From contig DATCJY010000013.1 in NCBI GenBank assembly GCA_036562565.1, positions 1-28,311 on the forward strand: DNA of 28,311 bases, in the 5' to 3' direction. Of the stretch, positions 14,796 through 22,901 are shown one piece after another. Every line of letters begins with the position of its first letter. The stretch's first letter is position 1. Below the pieces are notes generated by a model that worked only from the letters and a program-made list of their open reading frames with translations, had not been told where the DNA came from and ran no database searches. Origin of the DNA: DATCJY01 sp036562565 (GTDB lineage: Bacteria > Bacteroidota > Bacteroidia > Flavobacteriales_D > Sanyastnellaceae). The position numbers and the translations under genes were made by a program.

Positions 14796-14833
14796 AATGG
14801 CGGTAGACTGGGTAGAAGTCTCCGCCATTTTTC
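14796..14833 (+). terminator. intrinsic terminator
   Basis: AATGGCGG (14796-14803) pairs with CCGCCATT (14822-14829), extended after a one-base bulge by AGACT/AGTCT, and is followed by Ts. It lies just before the opposing radA stop. Confidence 0.85.
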
Positions 14834-14850
14834 ATTCATTCCGGATCATA

Positions 14851-16212
14851 TCAACCGAACAAACGCGAGAATAATTCACCCACGCGGCCAACGGTAATGA
14901 TTTCAATACCGAGGTTTTTGTTATCCAAACCCTTATTGAAAGAAGAGACATAAATCTGATTGAAACCCAGCTTAGCGGCTTCATTGATGCGCTGGTCGAT
15001 GCGTGCCACAGGTCTTATTTCTCCACTGAGCCCGACCTCACCTGCAAAGCATACATTTTTAGGAATGGCAATTTCGCTGTTGCTTGATAAAATGGCGCAT
15101 ATCACGGCCATATCCATCGCAGGGTCTTCCAAGCGAATGCCACCGGCAATGTTGAGGAACACATCACTCATCCCCAATCGAAAACCGCATTTTTTCTCTA
15201 ATACAGCCAAGAGCATATTGAGCCTGCGCGTATCAAAACCGGTAGTACTGCGCTGTGGAGTACCATAAACAGCCGTACTCACCAATGCTTGTATTTCGAC
15301 CAAGAGCGGACGGGCGCCTTCCATGGTAGCGGCAACAGCAGAGCCACTGAGATCATCGGTTTGGGTATGAATAAGAATCTCTGATGGATTAGCAACTTCG
15401 CGCAAGCCGGCACCCTGCATTTCATAGATACCGATTTCATGTGTGCTGCCAAAGCGGTTTTTGCTGCTGCGCAATAAGCGATAGATGTGATTGCGGTCGC
15501 CTTCAAATTGAAGGACCGTATCTACCATGTGCTCCAAAACCTTGGGACCGGCTAGCGTTCCTTCTTTGGTTATGTGGCCAATGACAAACACAATCGTCCC
15601 TGATTCTTTTGCAAAACGAAGCAAACGAGAAGCACACTCACGCACCTGAGAAACGCTTCCCGGTGAGCTTTCGATGGCGGAAGTCGTAAGGGTTTGAATG
15701 GAGTCCACAATCAGGATGCGCGGCAACATCTGTTCGGCATGAAGCAGGATGTTGTCCAGCGAGGTTTCCATGAGCACCATACAGTCAGGATTGTTGAGCC
15801 CAAGTCGCTCGGCACGCATCTGGATTTGCTCTTCGCTCTCTTCACCACTCACATAGAGAATGGGAATGCCGGTGTATTTCAGGGCCACCTGTAGCATAAG
15901 CGTACTTTTTCCAATGCCGGGCTCACCGCCAAACAGAATGAGACTTCCTTGTACTAACCCGCCTCCCAGTACACGGTTTAACTCGCCATCCGGAACTTGT
16001 AATCGCGGTTGCTTGTTGGATTCAAGTTCAGAGATGGGCTTTGGCTTGTTGCCTATTTGTAAGCTATGGGATTTGGAAAACGAAGTGCTAGATTTCTCAA
16101 TGATTTCCTCCACAAAGGAATTCCACTCTCCACAAGAAGGGCATTTACCCACCCATTTCGGAGATTGTGTTCCGCAGTGTTGGCAGAAGAAAGCTGTTTT
16201 GATTTTACTCAT
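14851..16212 (-). CDS. radA: DNA repair protein RadA
   Basis: A 453-residue RecA-like branch-migration ATPase (Sms) that acts at recombination intermediates. It has the N-terminal C4 zinc finger (Cys10, 13, 24, 27: CQHCG and CPSCGEW), a Walker A motif GGEPGIGKST, Walker B region RILIVDSIQTL, the RadA-specific KNRFG motif (SSKNRFGSTHEIGIYEM), and a C-terminal Lon-protease-like domain without protease residues (DVFLNIAGGIRLEDPAMDMA). The length is normal. The ATG at 16212 gives the canonical N-terminus MSKIKTAFFC; an upstream in-frame start at 16239 adds nine unconserved residues. A hairpin separates it from the TonB-dependent receptor gene upstream on the same strand. Confidence 0.97.
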   Translation of the reverse strand: MSKIKTAFFCQHCGTQSPKWVGKCPSCGEWNSFVEEIIEKSSTSFSKSHSLQIGNKPKPISELESNKQPRLQVPDGELNRVLGGGLVQGSLILFGGEPGIGKSTLMLQVALKYTGIPILYVSGEESEEQIQMRAERLGLNNPDCMVLMETSLDNILLHAEQMLPRILIVDSIQTLTTSAIESSPGSVSQVRECASRLLRFAKESGTIVFVIGHITKEGTLAGPKVLEHMVDTVLQFEGDRNHIYRLLRSSKNRFGSTHEIGIYEMQGAGLREVANPSEILIHTQTDDLSGSAVAATMEGARPLLVEIQALVSTAVYGTPQRSTTGFDTRRLNMLLAVLEKKCGFRLGMSDVFLNIAGGIRLEDPAMDMAVICAILSSNSEIAIPKNVCFAGEVGLSGEIRPVARIDQRINEAAKLGFNQIYVSSFNKGLDNKNLGIEIITVGRVGELFSRLFG

Positions 16213-16258
16213 GATGTGTGCGAAAGTAATCGCATCCATTGTAATGTATTTCCAACAA

Positions 16259-16282
16259 GAAGGGCGCCTTTAGGCGCCCTTC
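16259..16282 (-). terminator. hairpin terminator after the receptor gene
   Basis: Perfect 10-bp stem GAAGGGCGCC (16259-16268) with GGCGCCCTTC (16273-16282) and a TTTA loop. It lies downstream of the receptor stop and 47 bases upstream of the radA ATG. The following minus-strand sequence TCTTGTTGG is only weakly T-rich, so termination may be incomplete. Confidence 0.65.
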
Positions 16283-16312
16283 AGTTAATCAGCTGGTGCT
16301 GATTTGACGCTA

Positions 16313-18805
16313 CTAAAATCTCATGATCAAACTCACGAGAAGATTGCGTCCCGCTTGCGGGAAATAAAACGGTTGATGAATCGTACGACCATCAATGATG
16401 TATCCATAGGTGTATCCATTGGATGAATACTTGGTGTCAAGTACATTGTTGCATGTCACCACAAGCGACATCAAACCTTGCTTTCTATAAGGGAGAGAAT
16501 AAATCAATTGAACATCATTGATGAAGTAAGCATCAATTGTCAAATCATCATTGGAGGTGTTGTCGAGGTATTGTTTTCCGACATATTTGGAGAGTAGCGC
16601 TAGCGTAAGGCGATGCTTTCCCGATGTGTTTTCGTTCTCTCGGTTTTGCCATACATGCCATAGAATTTGAGAACCGGCCAATACACTTGGAGAGAAAGCG
16701 ATATCGGTGTTGGTGTAATTTTTTCTTACCACCACTGTGTTTTCATAATCGGTATAATCATAGAGGATGTGGTCAAACGCTTTGATTTTATTGGAGCTCA
16801 AAGTCACGTTGGCATTCCATTCTAAAGCTTCATTGAAGCGAAGCCCGCCTTCCAGTTCAATACCTCTTCTGTAGCTGTCCTTCACATTCATGCGGATGGC
16901 AGCGCCTACATCGTTCAAATCACCGGTTAGCACCAGCTGATTGTTGTATTGCATGTTGTAAAAGTTCACACTGATACAGTAATTCTTGCCCCAACGCTGA
17001 TAACCGACTTCTGTATCATACAATGTTTCATGCACAGGCACCACACCCGCCATTGCATCGATGTAATCGTTTCTGTTGGGTTCTTTATTACCAACTGCAA
17101 ATGAGGCATACCACTTTTCCTGTGTATTTCTTCGCCAAGTCAAACCCACCTTGGGGTTGAAGAAGGTGAGATTGTCTTTCACGTCATAACTGCGCAAATC
17201 ATTGTCTATACCACTTGTGGTATAATTCACATTGCGCACTTGCACATCGCCATAAACGTCCCATTTATCAGCTATAGAATAGAGGGCACGTGCATAAATG
17301 TTACCATCCTTCTTCAAGCTGTTGCCTTGGTAGTAGCGGTCATCAATGAAGTTGTTGCCTGCGTATTGCATCCACGCAAAATCGCCATAATGCTCACCAT
17401 CGTATTGGTTGTATGCCCAACCTAATACAGCATTGAGGTTTTTGTTTTTAAACATCAGTGAACCAACCGTTCCATAAAAATGATTGCTGAGCCAACGTCT
17501 GCGAACAAGGTCTGTGCGTGTCAAAGTATCGGTACCGACAATCACATTTTCCAAGCCATAGTTGGCATACTTCGCTTGCTTTTTGAATTGCTCGAAATAT
17601 CCTCTACCGCGTGTGTAATGTCCGGCAAGATTCAATGTAAGCTTATCAGTAAAATGTTTGGAGTAATGCAGTTGGTAGTGTGTTTGGGTATAATCATCAA
17701 CTTCGTTCTTGTAGGTGTGTTTGTTATACGTGCGGCTATTACTGTTCAGCAAATGCTCCAGTTCTTCATCGCTGAGCCACTCATAACTGGCATAAGTCAT
17801 CATCGAGTCGCGATTGCCCAACAGCCTGGAAACCGGCACGCCATCCCAAGATTGATAAGTTCTTTCATTACCACCAAAAACGGTGAGCTTGAGAACAGAT
17901 GATTCACCGTAGCGTGCACCGCTTGCGTAGAAGGATTTCATGCGTGCTGAGGCCCTGTCAATAAATCCGTCACTGGAGATATTGGACAAGCGCATATCGA
18001 AAGTGTAGCGCTCATCTATCAAGCCCGTACCGGCCATAACGGTGTTTTTTAAGGTATTGAACGAGCCATAAGTATTGCTCAATTCTGCATAGGCATTGGG
18101 TTTGATATTCGTAGTGCCCAGTTTGATAGTACCACCCAGAGAAGCCGCTCCGTTGGTGCTTGTTCCCACACCGCGTTGTACTTGAATACCATCGGCACTA
18201 CTCCCGAAATCGGGCATATTTACCCAAAACACTTGCTGACTTTCAGGGTCATTTATAGGGATATCATTCACTGTCACATTGATGCGCGAAGGATCGCTAC
18301 CTCTTATCCAGAGCCCTGTGTAACCAATGCCTGTTCCCGCATCACTTGTTGCAACGAGCGAAGGAGTGAATCGCAAGATGTAAGGAATGTCTTGCCCATT
18401 GTTGAGCCTTTGGATCTCCTCTTTGCCTACTTCAGCGTATGCAATAGGAGTGGAGCTATTGGCCCGGGTACCTTGTACAATCACTTGTTTCCGCATGGTG
18501 TGGCCGGTAAGGCGCAAAACAAGATGTAGGTCACGATTGGTGATGTTTACGTGTTTTTGCAGGGCATCATGCCCCACGAATTTTACCTCCAGCAGGTGTT
18601 CTCCGGGTGGAACATTGCTGAGTTTAAAATTGCCCAGCTCATCACTGGTGGTGCTTAAATTGAGTTGTTGGATGTAAATCACGGCATGAGGTAGTGCTTC
18701 GTCCGTGAAATCATTGACTACTTTTCCGTGCAGGGAAAAGTTTTGCGCATACGCGTGTAATGCGCTCATCATCGCCAGTGCTGCGATGCAGAATCGTTTA
18801 AACAT
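16313..18805 (-). CDS. TonB-dependent outer-membrane receptor, probable thiamin or thiamin-precursor uptake
   Basis: An 830-residue outer-membrane protein. A signal peptide occupies residues 1-20 (cleavage after AYAQ). A carboxypeptidase-regulatory-like domain (about 22-110) contains GKVVNDFTDEALPHAVIYI and LSNVPPGEHLLEVKFVGHD. The plug domain (about 115-230) includes YILRFTPSLVAT, IRGSDPSRINVTVNDIPIND and GAASLGGTIKLGT. The rest is a 22-strand barrel ending in the terminal aromatic LIMRF. It imports a scarce ligand with energy from TonB. The ligand is suggested by the TPP riboswitch in its leader; known riboswitch-linked receptors in Bacteroidota import thiamin or related compounds. No inner-membrane thiamin transporter (PnuT type) or thi gene is adjacent, so transport across the inner membrane must be encoded elsewhere. 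Confidence 0.92.
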   Translation of the reverse strand: MFKRFCIAALAMMSALHAYAQNFSLHGKVVNDFTDEALPHAVIYIQQLNLSTTSDELGNFKLSNVPPGEHLLEVKFVGHDALQKHVNITNRDLHLVLRLTGHTMRKQVIVQGTRANSSTPIAYAEVGKEEIQRLNNGQDIPYILRFTPSLVATSDAGTGIGYTGLWIRGSDPSRINVTVNDIPINDPESQQVFWVNMPDFGSSADGIQVQRGVGTSTNGAASLGGTIKLGTTNIKPNAYAELSNTYGSFNTLKNTVMAGTGLIDERYTFDMRLSNISSDGFIDRASARMKSFYASGARYGESSVLKLTVFGGNERTYQSWDGVPVSRLLGNRDSMMTYASYEWLSDEELEHLLNSNSRTYNKHTYKNEVDDYTQTHYQLHYSKHFTDKLTLNLAGHYTRGRGYFEQFKKQAKYANYGLENVIVGTDTLTRTDLVRRRWLSNHFYGTVGSLMFKNKNLNAVLGWAYNQYDGEHYGDFAWMQYAGNNFIDDRYYQGNSLKKDGNIYARALYSIADKWDVYGDVQVRNVNYTTSGIDNDLRSYDVKDNLTFFNPKVGLTWRRNTQEKWYASFAVGNKEPNRNDYIDAMAGVVPVHETLYDTEVGYQRWGKNYCISVNFYNMQYNNQLVLTGDLNDVGAAIRMNVKDSYRRGIELEGGLRFNEALEWNANVTLSSNKIKAFDHILYDYTDYENTVVVRKNYTNTDIAFSPSVLAGSQILWHVWQNRENENTSGKHRLTLALLSKYVGKQYLDNTSNDDLTIDAYFINDVQLIYSLPYRKQGLMSLVVTCNNVLDTKYSSNGYTYGYIIDGRTIHQPFYFPQAGRNLLVSLIMRF

Positions 18806-18874
18806 GTAAAAAATTATTTAAGTGTTAATCAACTCCACGCATCAGGGATGAGTACGTGGCTTAACTAACGTTTT

Positions 18875-18980
18875 TTCCCTTGGCAGCATTACCTGCCCAG
18901 GTTCCTTTCCCGGCCTGCCCTCGCAGGGCGCAGGAAAAAGGGTATAATCTCAGTCTCGGCATAGCCGAGACACCCCTGAA
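18875..18980 (-). promoter_or_regulatory. TPP riboswitch (THI element)
   Basis: On the minus strand the aptamer reads in order CAGGGGTGTC, a hairpin TCGGC/GCCGA, CTGAGA, TATACCCTTT, a GC-rich optional P3a stem, GGAACCTG, GGCAGGTAATGCTGCC and AAGGGA. These are the conserved blocks of the thiamin-pyrophosphate aptamer in their normal order and spacing. It precedes the TonB-dependent receptor start by 70 bases. The expression platform has a 5-bp CCACG/CGTGG hairpin but no T-run after it, so control is probably at translation and not by termination. Bound TPP would lower receptor synthesis. Confidence 0.95.
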
Positions 18981-19004
18981 TGAGAAAACGGGGCTAATTT
19001 ATGG

Positions 19005-19012
19005 CAAATAGA
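19005..19012 (-). promoter_or_regulatory. possible -7 box for the riboswitch transcript
   Basis: TCTATTTG on the minus strand is one mismatch from TAnnTTTG and would start the transcript about 20 bases before the aptamer. No -33 element is clear. Confidence 0.3.
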
Positions 19013-19117
19013 AAGAAGAGGCGAATGGATACCGTTCTTTTCATTGGGAGGTTGTTTAGAACATGTATTTCGCCCGAAGAGAAAAGCTAAGGGTCAAATT
19101 ACTTTCGCGCGGTGCAA

Positions 19118-19534
19118 ATGGAAAAGAAAATCAGGCAAACACTGTGCAAACAAGAGCGGCTTACGAGAAGGAAGCTCATTGAGCAATTGCAGGCTGAAGG
19201 CAAGTCCATCAAAACGCCTGCACTTATCCTTGTTTATCGTTTTGCCGAGCTTCCTTGCGCTTTTCCGGCACAAGTAATGGTCACTGCCAGCAAGCGACTT
19301 TTCAAGCGAGCGCATGACCGCAACCGCATCAAACGCCTCATGAGGGAGGCTTACCGAAAGCAAAAACACATTGTTTATAGTTCGTTGAGCAAGCGTCAGA
19401 AGCAGGCTACATTCATGTTTATTTTTACGGGTAAACAGCTGCCCAATCAAGCCTATGTGCATGGTAAAATAACGGAGCTGCTAAAACGTTTCAACGAAGA
19501 ATTAGAAAAAAGTCGGTCTAACGAATCAGAATAG
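19118..19534 (+). CDS. rnpA: ribonuclease P protein component
   Basis: A 138-residue basic protein that binds the RNase P RNA and helps it remove 5' leaders from pre-tRNA. The RNR signature is clear: KRAHDRNRIKRLMREAYRKQ; upstream are FPAQVMVTASKRLF and the N-terminal KKIRQTLCKQERL helix. The family averages about 120 residues, so this is slightly long. The ATG at 19118 is chosen over a GTG two codons upstream. rpmH, the frequent upstream partner, is absent; instead the divergent riboswitch-receptor gene lies there. The S41 peptidase begins two bases after the stop, so the two are co-transcribed, an arrangement known in Bacteroidota. Confidence 0.95.
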   Translation: MEKKIRQTLCKQERLTRRKLIEQLQAEGKSIKTPALILVYRFAELPCAFPAQVMVTASKRLFKRAHDRNRIKRLMREAYRKQKHIVYSSLSKRQKQATFMFIFTGKQLPNQAYVHGKITELLKRFNEELEKSRSNESE

Positions 19535-19536
19535 AC

Positions 19537-21204
19537 ATGAAGAAATTATTGAATAACCGCTGGACAAAATGGGTCGCAGGTGGTGTTATTACCCTTGGCT
19601 TGGCCAGCGCAGCCGTTACAGAGGATTACTTTGAAATCTCTAAGAACATGGAGATTTTCAACTCCGTGTATAAAGAGTTGAACATCTACTACGTAGATGA
19701 AACGAAACCTGGAGCCTTAATGAAAACCGGGATTGACGCCATGTTGCGTTCACTGGATCCCTACACGGTGTATTATCCGGAGTCCAAAATTGAGGATGCC
19801 ATGTTTATGCAAACCGGTCAGTATGGCGGCATCGGTAGTCAGGTGGGCACCGTGGACGGCAAGATTATGATTACCGAACCACACGAGGGATATGCCGCAG
19901 CCAAAGCCGGGTTGAAGGCCGGAGATGTCATTCTCAAGGTCAACGGCAAATCTGTTGAGGGCAAGACGCACGAGGAGATTTCAGATATGCTCACCGGGCA
20001 ACCAGGCACCACTGTGGAACTTGTAATTCAACGCTATGGTGAATCTCAAACCCGCACTGTGAAGGTTACTCGTGAGGAAATCAAAATTCCGGATGTGCCA
20101 TTCTACTCCATGTTGGATGACAACAAAACGGGTTATATCAAGCTCAACGGATTCACTCAAACAGCAAGTGCCGAGGTACGCTCAGCTTTTCTGGACTTGA
20201 AAAAGCAAAACATGCAGCAGCTCATTTTGGACTTGCGCGGCAATGGTGGCGGACTTTTGAGAGAGGCCATCAACATCGTGAACTTCTTTGTGCCCAAGGG
20301 TACTGAGATTGTGAGAACAAAAGGTAAAATTCCGGAGTGGAACAAAACCTACACCGCTATCAATGAGCCGTTGGATGTAAATATTCCCGTGATTGTGCTC
20401 ATCGATCCGTTTTCTGCATCGGCTTCAGAGATTGTGAGCGGCAGCTTGCAAGATTTAGACAGAGCCGTGGTGGTAGGTGAAGAATCATTCGGTAAAGGCT
20501 TGGTGCAGCAAACCAAGGACATAGCATACAACACCAAGATGAAACTCACCGTGGCTAAGTATTATACACCAAGCGGTCGATGCATCCAGCGCTTGGATTA
20601 CTCTCACCGCGATGAACAAGGCCGTGTAACAGCCGTGGCCGATTCGTTGATAAAAGCATTCAAAACCAAGGGCGGACGCATGGTGTATGACGGACATGGT
20701 ATAACCCCGGATGTTGAAGTGAAGCCAGAGGAAGCCTCTCAGGTGTTATCAGCACTGGTGCAGAACTGGGTCATCTTCAATTACGCAACACGTTATCACA
20801 GCCAGCATCCTACCATTGATTCGGCTGAAGTGTTCCGCCTCACAGATGAGGAGTACAATGATTTCGTGCAATTTGCCAAGAATCAAAAGTTCGAATACGA
20901 AACCGGTACTGAACAACTCTTCGCGGAGCTTAAGAGAGTAGCCCAAGAGGAGAAGTATTATGAAGGTGCTGAAAAGGAATTTGAGCAACTCTATTCGCGC
21001 ATTGAGCCGCGCAAGGAGGCCGATCTCATCAAGTTCAAAGGCCAGATAAAGGAATATCTGGAGAATGAAATTGCCAGCAGATACTACTTGCAGCGTGGAA
21101 GAGCCAAGAATGCATTGCCGATTGATCAATGCATAGCCAAATCGAAAGAAGTATTTGCTTCTAACTATGCAGATATTTTAAAACCAGTATCAACAAAGAA
21201 TTAA
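19537..21204 (+). CDS. S41-family C-terminal processing peptidase
   Basis: A 555-residue serine protease of the CtpA/Prc type. A hydrophobic N-terminal segment (WVAGGVITLGLASAAV) acts as a signal or anchor, placing the enzyme in the periplasm. Next come an N-terminal helical part (residues 30-75), a PDZ domain (about 90-175: GGIGSQVG, AAKAGLKAGDVILKVNGK), and the catalytic domain with LRGNGGGLL, the nucleophile segment DPFSASASEIVSG and the lysine segment GEESFGKGLVQ, which form the Ser-Lys dyad. An extra C-terminal helical extension of about 150 residues (YDFVQ-like to KYYEGAEKEFEQLY) is usual in Bacteroidota homologues. It degrades or trims periplasmic proteins from their C-termini. It is coupled to rnpA and followed by a terminator. 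Confidence 0.95.
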   Translation: MKKLLNNRWTKWVAGGVITLGLASAAVTEDYFEISKNMEIFNSVYKELNIYYVDETKPGALMKTGIDAMLRSLDPYTVYYPESKIEDAMFMQTGQYGGIGSQVGTVDGKIMITEPHEGYAAAKAGLKAGDVILKVNGKSVEGKTHEEISDMLTGQPGTTVELVIQRYGESQTRTVKVTREEIKIPDVPFYSMLDDNKTGYIKLNGFTQTASAEVRSAFLDLKKQNMQQLILDLRGNGGGLLREAINIVNFFVPKGTEIVRTKGKIPEWNKTYTAINEPLDVNIPVIVLIDPFSASASEIVSGSLQDLDRAVVVGEESFGKGLVQQTKDIAYNTKMKLTVAKYYTPSGRCIQRLDYSHRDEQGRVTAVADSLIKAFKTKGGRMVYDGHGITPDVEVKPEEASQVLSALVQNWVIFNYATRYHSQHPTIDSAEVFRLTDEEYNDFVQFAKNQKFEYETGTEQLFAELKRVAQEEKYYEGAEKEFEQLYSRIEPRKEADLIKFKGQIKEYLENEIASRYYLQRGRAKNALPIDQCIAKSKEVFASNYADILKPVSTKN

Positions 21205-21222
21205 TCGCAAGAATCTAAAAGG

Positions 21223-21262
21223 ACAAAAGCGGGAACGAAATAATGTTCTCGCTTTTGTCGTT
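21223..21262 (+). terminator. intrinsic terminator
   Basis: ACAAAAGCGGGAAC (21223-21236) pairs with GTTCTCGCTTTTGT (21245-21258), 14 bp with one G-T pair. It follows the S41 peptidase stop by 18 bases. The T-run is within the stem's 3' arm. Confidence 0.8.
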
Positions 21263-21299
21263 CAGATGAGGCAATCTCTGTCCTTGCTACCCTTTTTGT

Positions 21300-22901
21300 A
21301 TGACCAAAAGAGAAAAATGGGATAACACATTAAGCTTATTACAGTTTATTGGTTTTGCTATTGTTATAGCGGCATTGCCCCTGAGCAATTTTTTTATGTC
21401 GCTGGGTAGCTTTTGGATAGTCGGTGTTTGGCTGTTGCAGCTGATTACGGACATTGTTAGAAAGGAAGACTGGCAGCAACGTTTTGTTCGCTTTGCTCAT
21501 AACAAGAGTGCAGTATTGCTGACCGCTCTTTATGCTTTACCCATCATTGGATTGCTATGGACCGATGACTTCAAGTATGCAGCTTGGGATTTGCGCATGA
21601 AGTTGCCCATCTTCTTTTTGCCTTTTGTACTGACTACGATTAATCCGCTTAGCTATAAATCTTATCGCGCACTGATTGGTATTTTCCTGAGTAGTTTGCT
21701 TTTTGCGATTTTCTGGTGTCTGTTGATATACTGGGGCATCCGACCCAAACACTACACCGATGTGCGCGAGATATCGGTTTTCATATCACACATCCGCTTC
21801 AGCTTGCTGCTAGTGCTTGGAATGTGTATTGCTTTCTATGAAGCTTGGGAAGCTTCGGCAGGAAAGGTTTTTTGTCTCTTTTTCAGTTTGTGTGTACTGT
21901 ATTTTCTCACTGTGATAGGCAGCATCACAGGGTTTCTTGTTTTGCTGGCAGTGGTTATTTGGTGGTTTGTCAATCGCTTGCTGCAAGCACAAGGGAAAAT
22001 TCGTTGGATTTTGCTGTCTGTGCTCGTGGTTGTGCCATTGGTACTCTTGGGATGGTTGTATCGCACATCGGTTGCGTATTTTGATGTGGAGCCTGTAAAC
22101 TGGTCGGAACTGGAATCGCACAGCCCGCGTGGTGAAGCGTATGAACACAACCCACATTATCCACTGGTGGAGCAAGGGCATTATGTCTATACACATATTG
22201 CCCCACACGAGCTAGAGCAAGCGTGGTGGGAACGCACCGGCACCTCCATAGACAGCACCGATGCACGAGGGCAACACCTTCGTGAAACCTTGATTCGCTA
22301 CATGGCTTCCAAAGGATTGTACAAGGATTATGATGGTGTATATCAGTTAACCAATGATGACATCCAAGCCGTTATGAATGGTTATGTGGATCATGATGAA
22401 GTCAACATGAATGCTTTGGAGACGCGCATTGATGATATTTTGTTTGAATACTCAAGTTATCGAATAGATGGCAATCCGAGCGGACACAGCGTGTTTCAGC
22501 GATTTGAATTTTGGAAAGCAGCCGGTGGCATCATCAAAGCACATCCATTTATGGGTGTAGGAACAGGCGATGTAAAGCAGGCATTTGTGGACCAATACAT
22601 CCTCATGGATACCAAGCTCGAAGAGCCATACCGTTTGCGAGCACACAACCAATACCTCACCATGTGGCTCAGTTATGGCATACTTGGATTGCTCTATTTC
22701 TTGTTGGTGGTGTGTTATCCATTGATAGGAGAAGCTAAGGGCGACAAGCTTTTCCAAGCATTTACCATCATAGCGGCTATGTCATTCCTCACGGAGGACA
22801 CGCTGGAAACACAAGCCGGGGTGATGTTCTTTGCGTTTTTCTATTCTTTCCTGCTCATCAGGAAATTTATAAAAGAGCCGCAACCTGTTCAGGAGCAATA
22901 G
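21300..22901 (+). CDS. O-antigen ligase / polymerase family membrane protein
   Basis: A 533-residue integral membrane protein. About six helices in residues 1-130 and four more up to residue 255 are followed by a large hydrophilic loop (about 260-440), then two or three final helices. The loop contains RFEFWKAAGGIIKAHPFMGVGTGD and, just before a helix, HNQYLTMW: the arginine- and histidine-bearing segments of the Wzy_C/WaaL family (PF04932). Such proteins polymerise O-antigen units or ligate them to lipid A-core or another acceptor on the periplasmic face. Ligase and polymerase cannot be told apart by sequence. Its end overlaps the end of the opposing GT9 gene by 35 bases. It starts 41 bases past a terminator, so it should have its own promoter, which I do not see clearly. 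Confidence 0.85.
   Translation: MTKREKWDNTLSLLQFIGFAIVIAALPLSNFFMSLGSFWIVGVWLLQLITDIVRKEDWQQRFVRFAHNKSAVLLTALYALPIIGLLWTDDFKYAAWDLRMKLPIFFLPFVLTTINPLSYKSYRALIGIFLSSLLFAIFWCLLIYWGIRPKHYTDVREISVFISHIRFSLLLVLGMCIAFYEAWEASAGKVFCLFFSLCVLYFLTVIGSITGFLVLLAVVIWWFVNRLLQAQGKIRWILLSVLVVVPLVLLGWLYRTSVAYFDVEPVNWSELESHSPRGEAYEHNPHYPLVEQGHYVYTHIAPHELEQAWWERTGTSIDSTDARGQHLRETLIRYMASKGLYKDYDGVYQLTNDDIQAVMNGYVDHDEVNMNALETRIDDILFEYSSYRIDGNPSGHSVFQRFEFWKAAGGIIKAHPFMGVGTGDVKQAFVDQYILMDTKLEEPYRLRAHNQYLTMWLSYGILGLLYFLLVVCYPLIGEAKGDKLFQAFTIIAAMSFLTEDTLETQAGVMFFAFFYSFLLIRKFIKEPQPVQEQ

Noticed and set aside
22146..22154. TTATCCACT, one mismatch from a DnaA box
   Set aside because: It is a single site inside the O-antigen ligase coding sequence, with no cluster of boxes or AT-rich unwinding region nearby, so it does not support an oriC.
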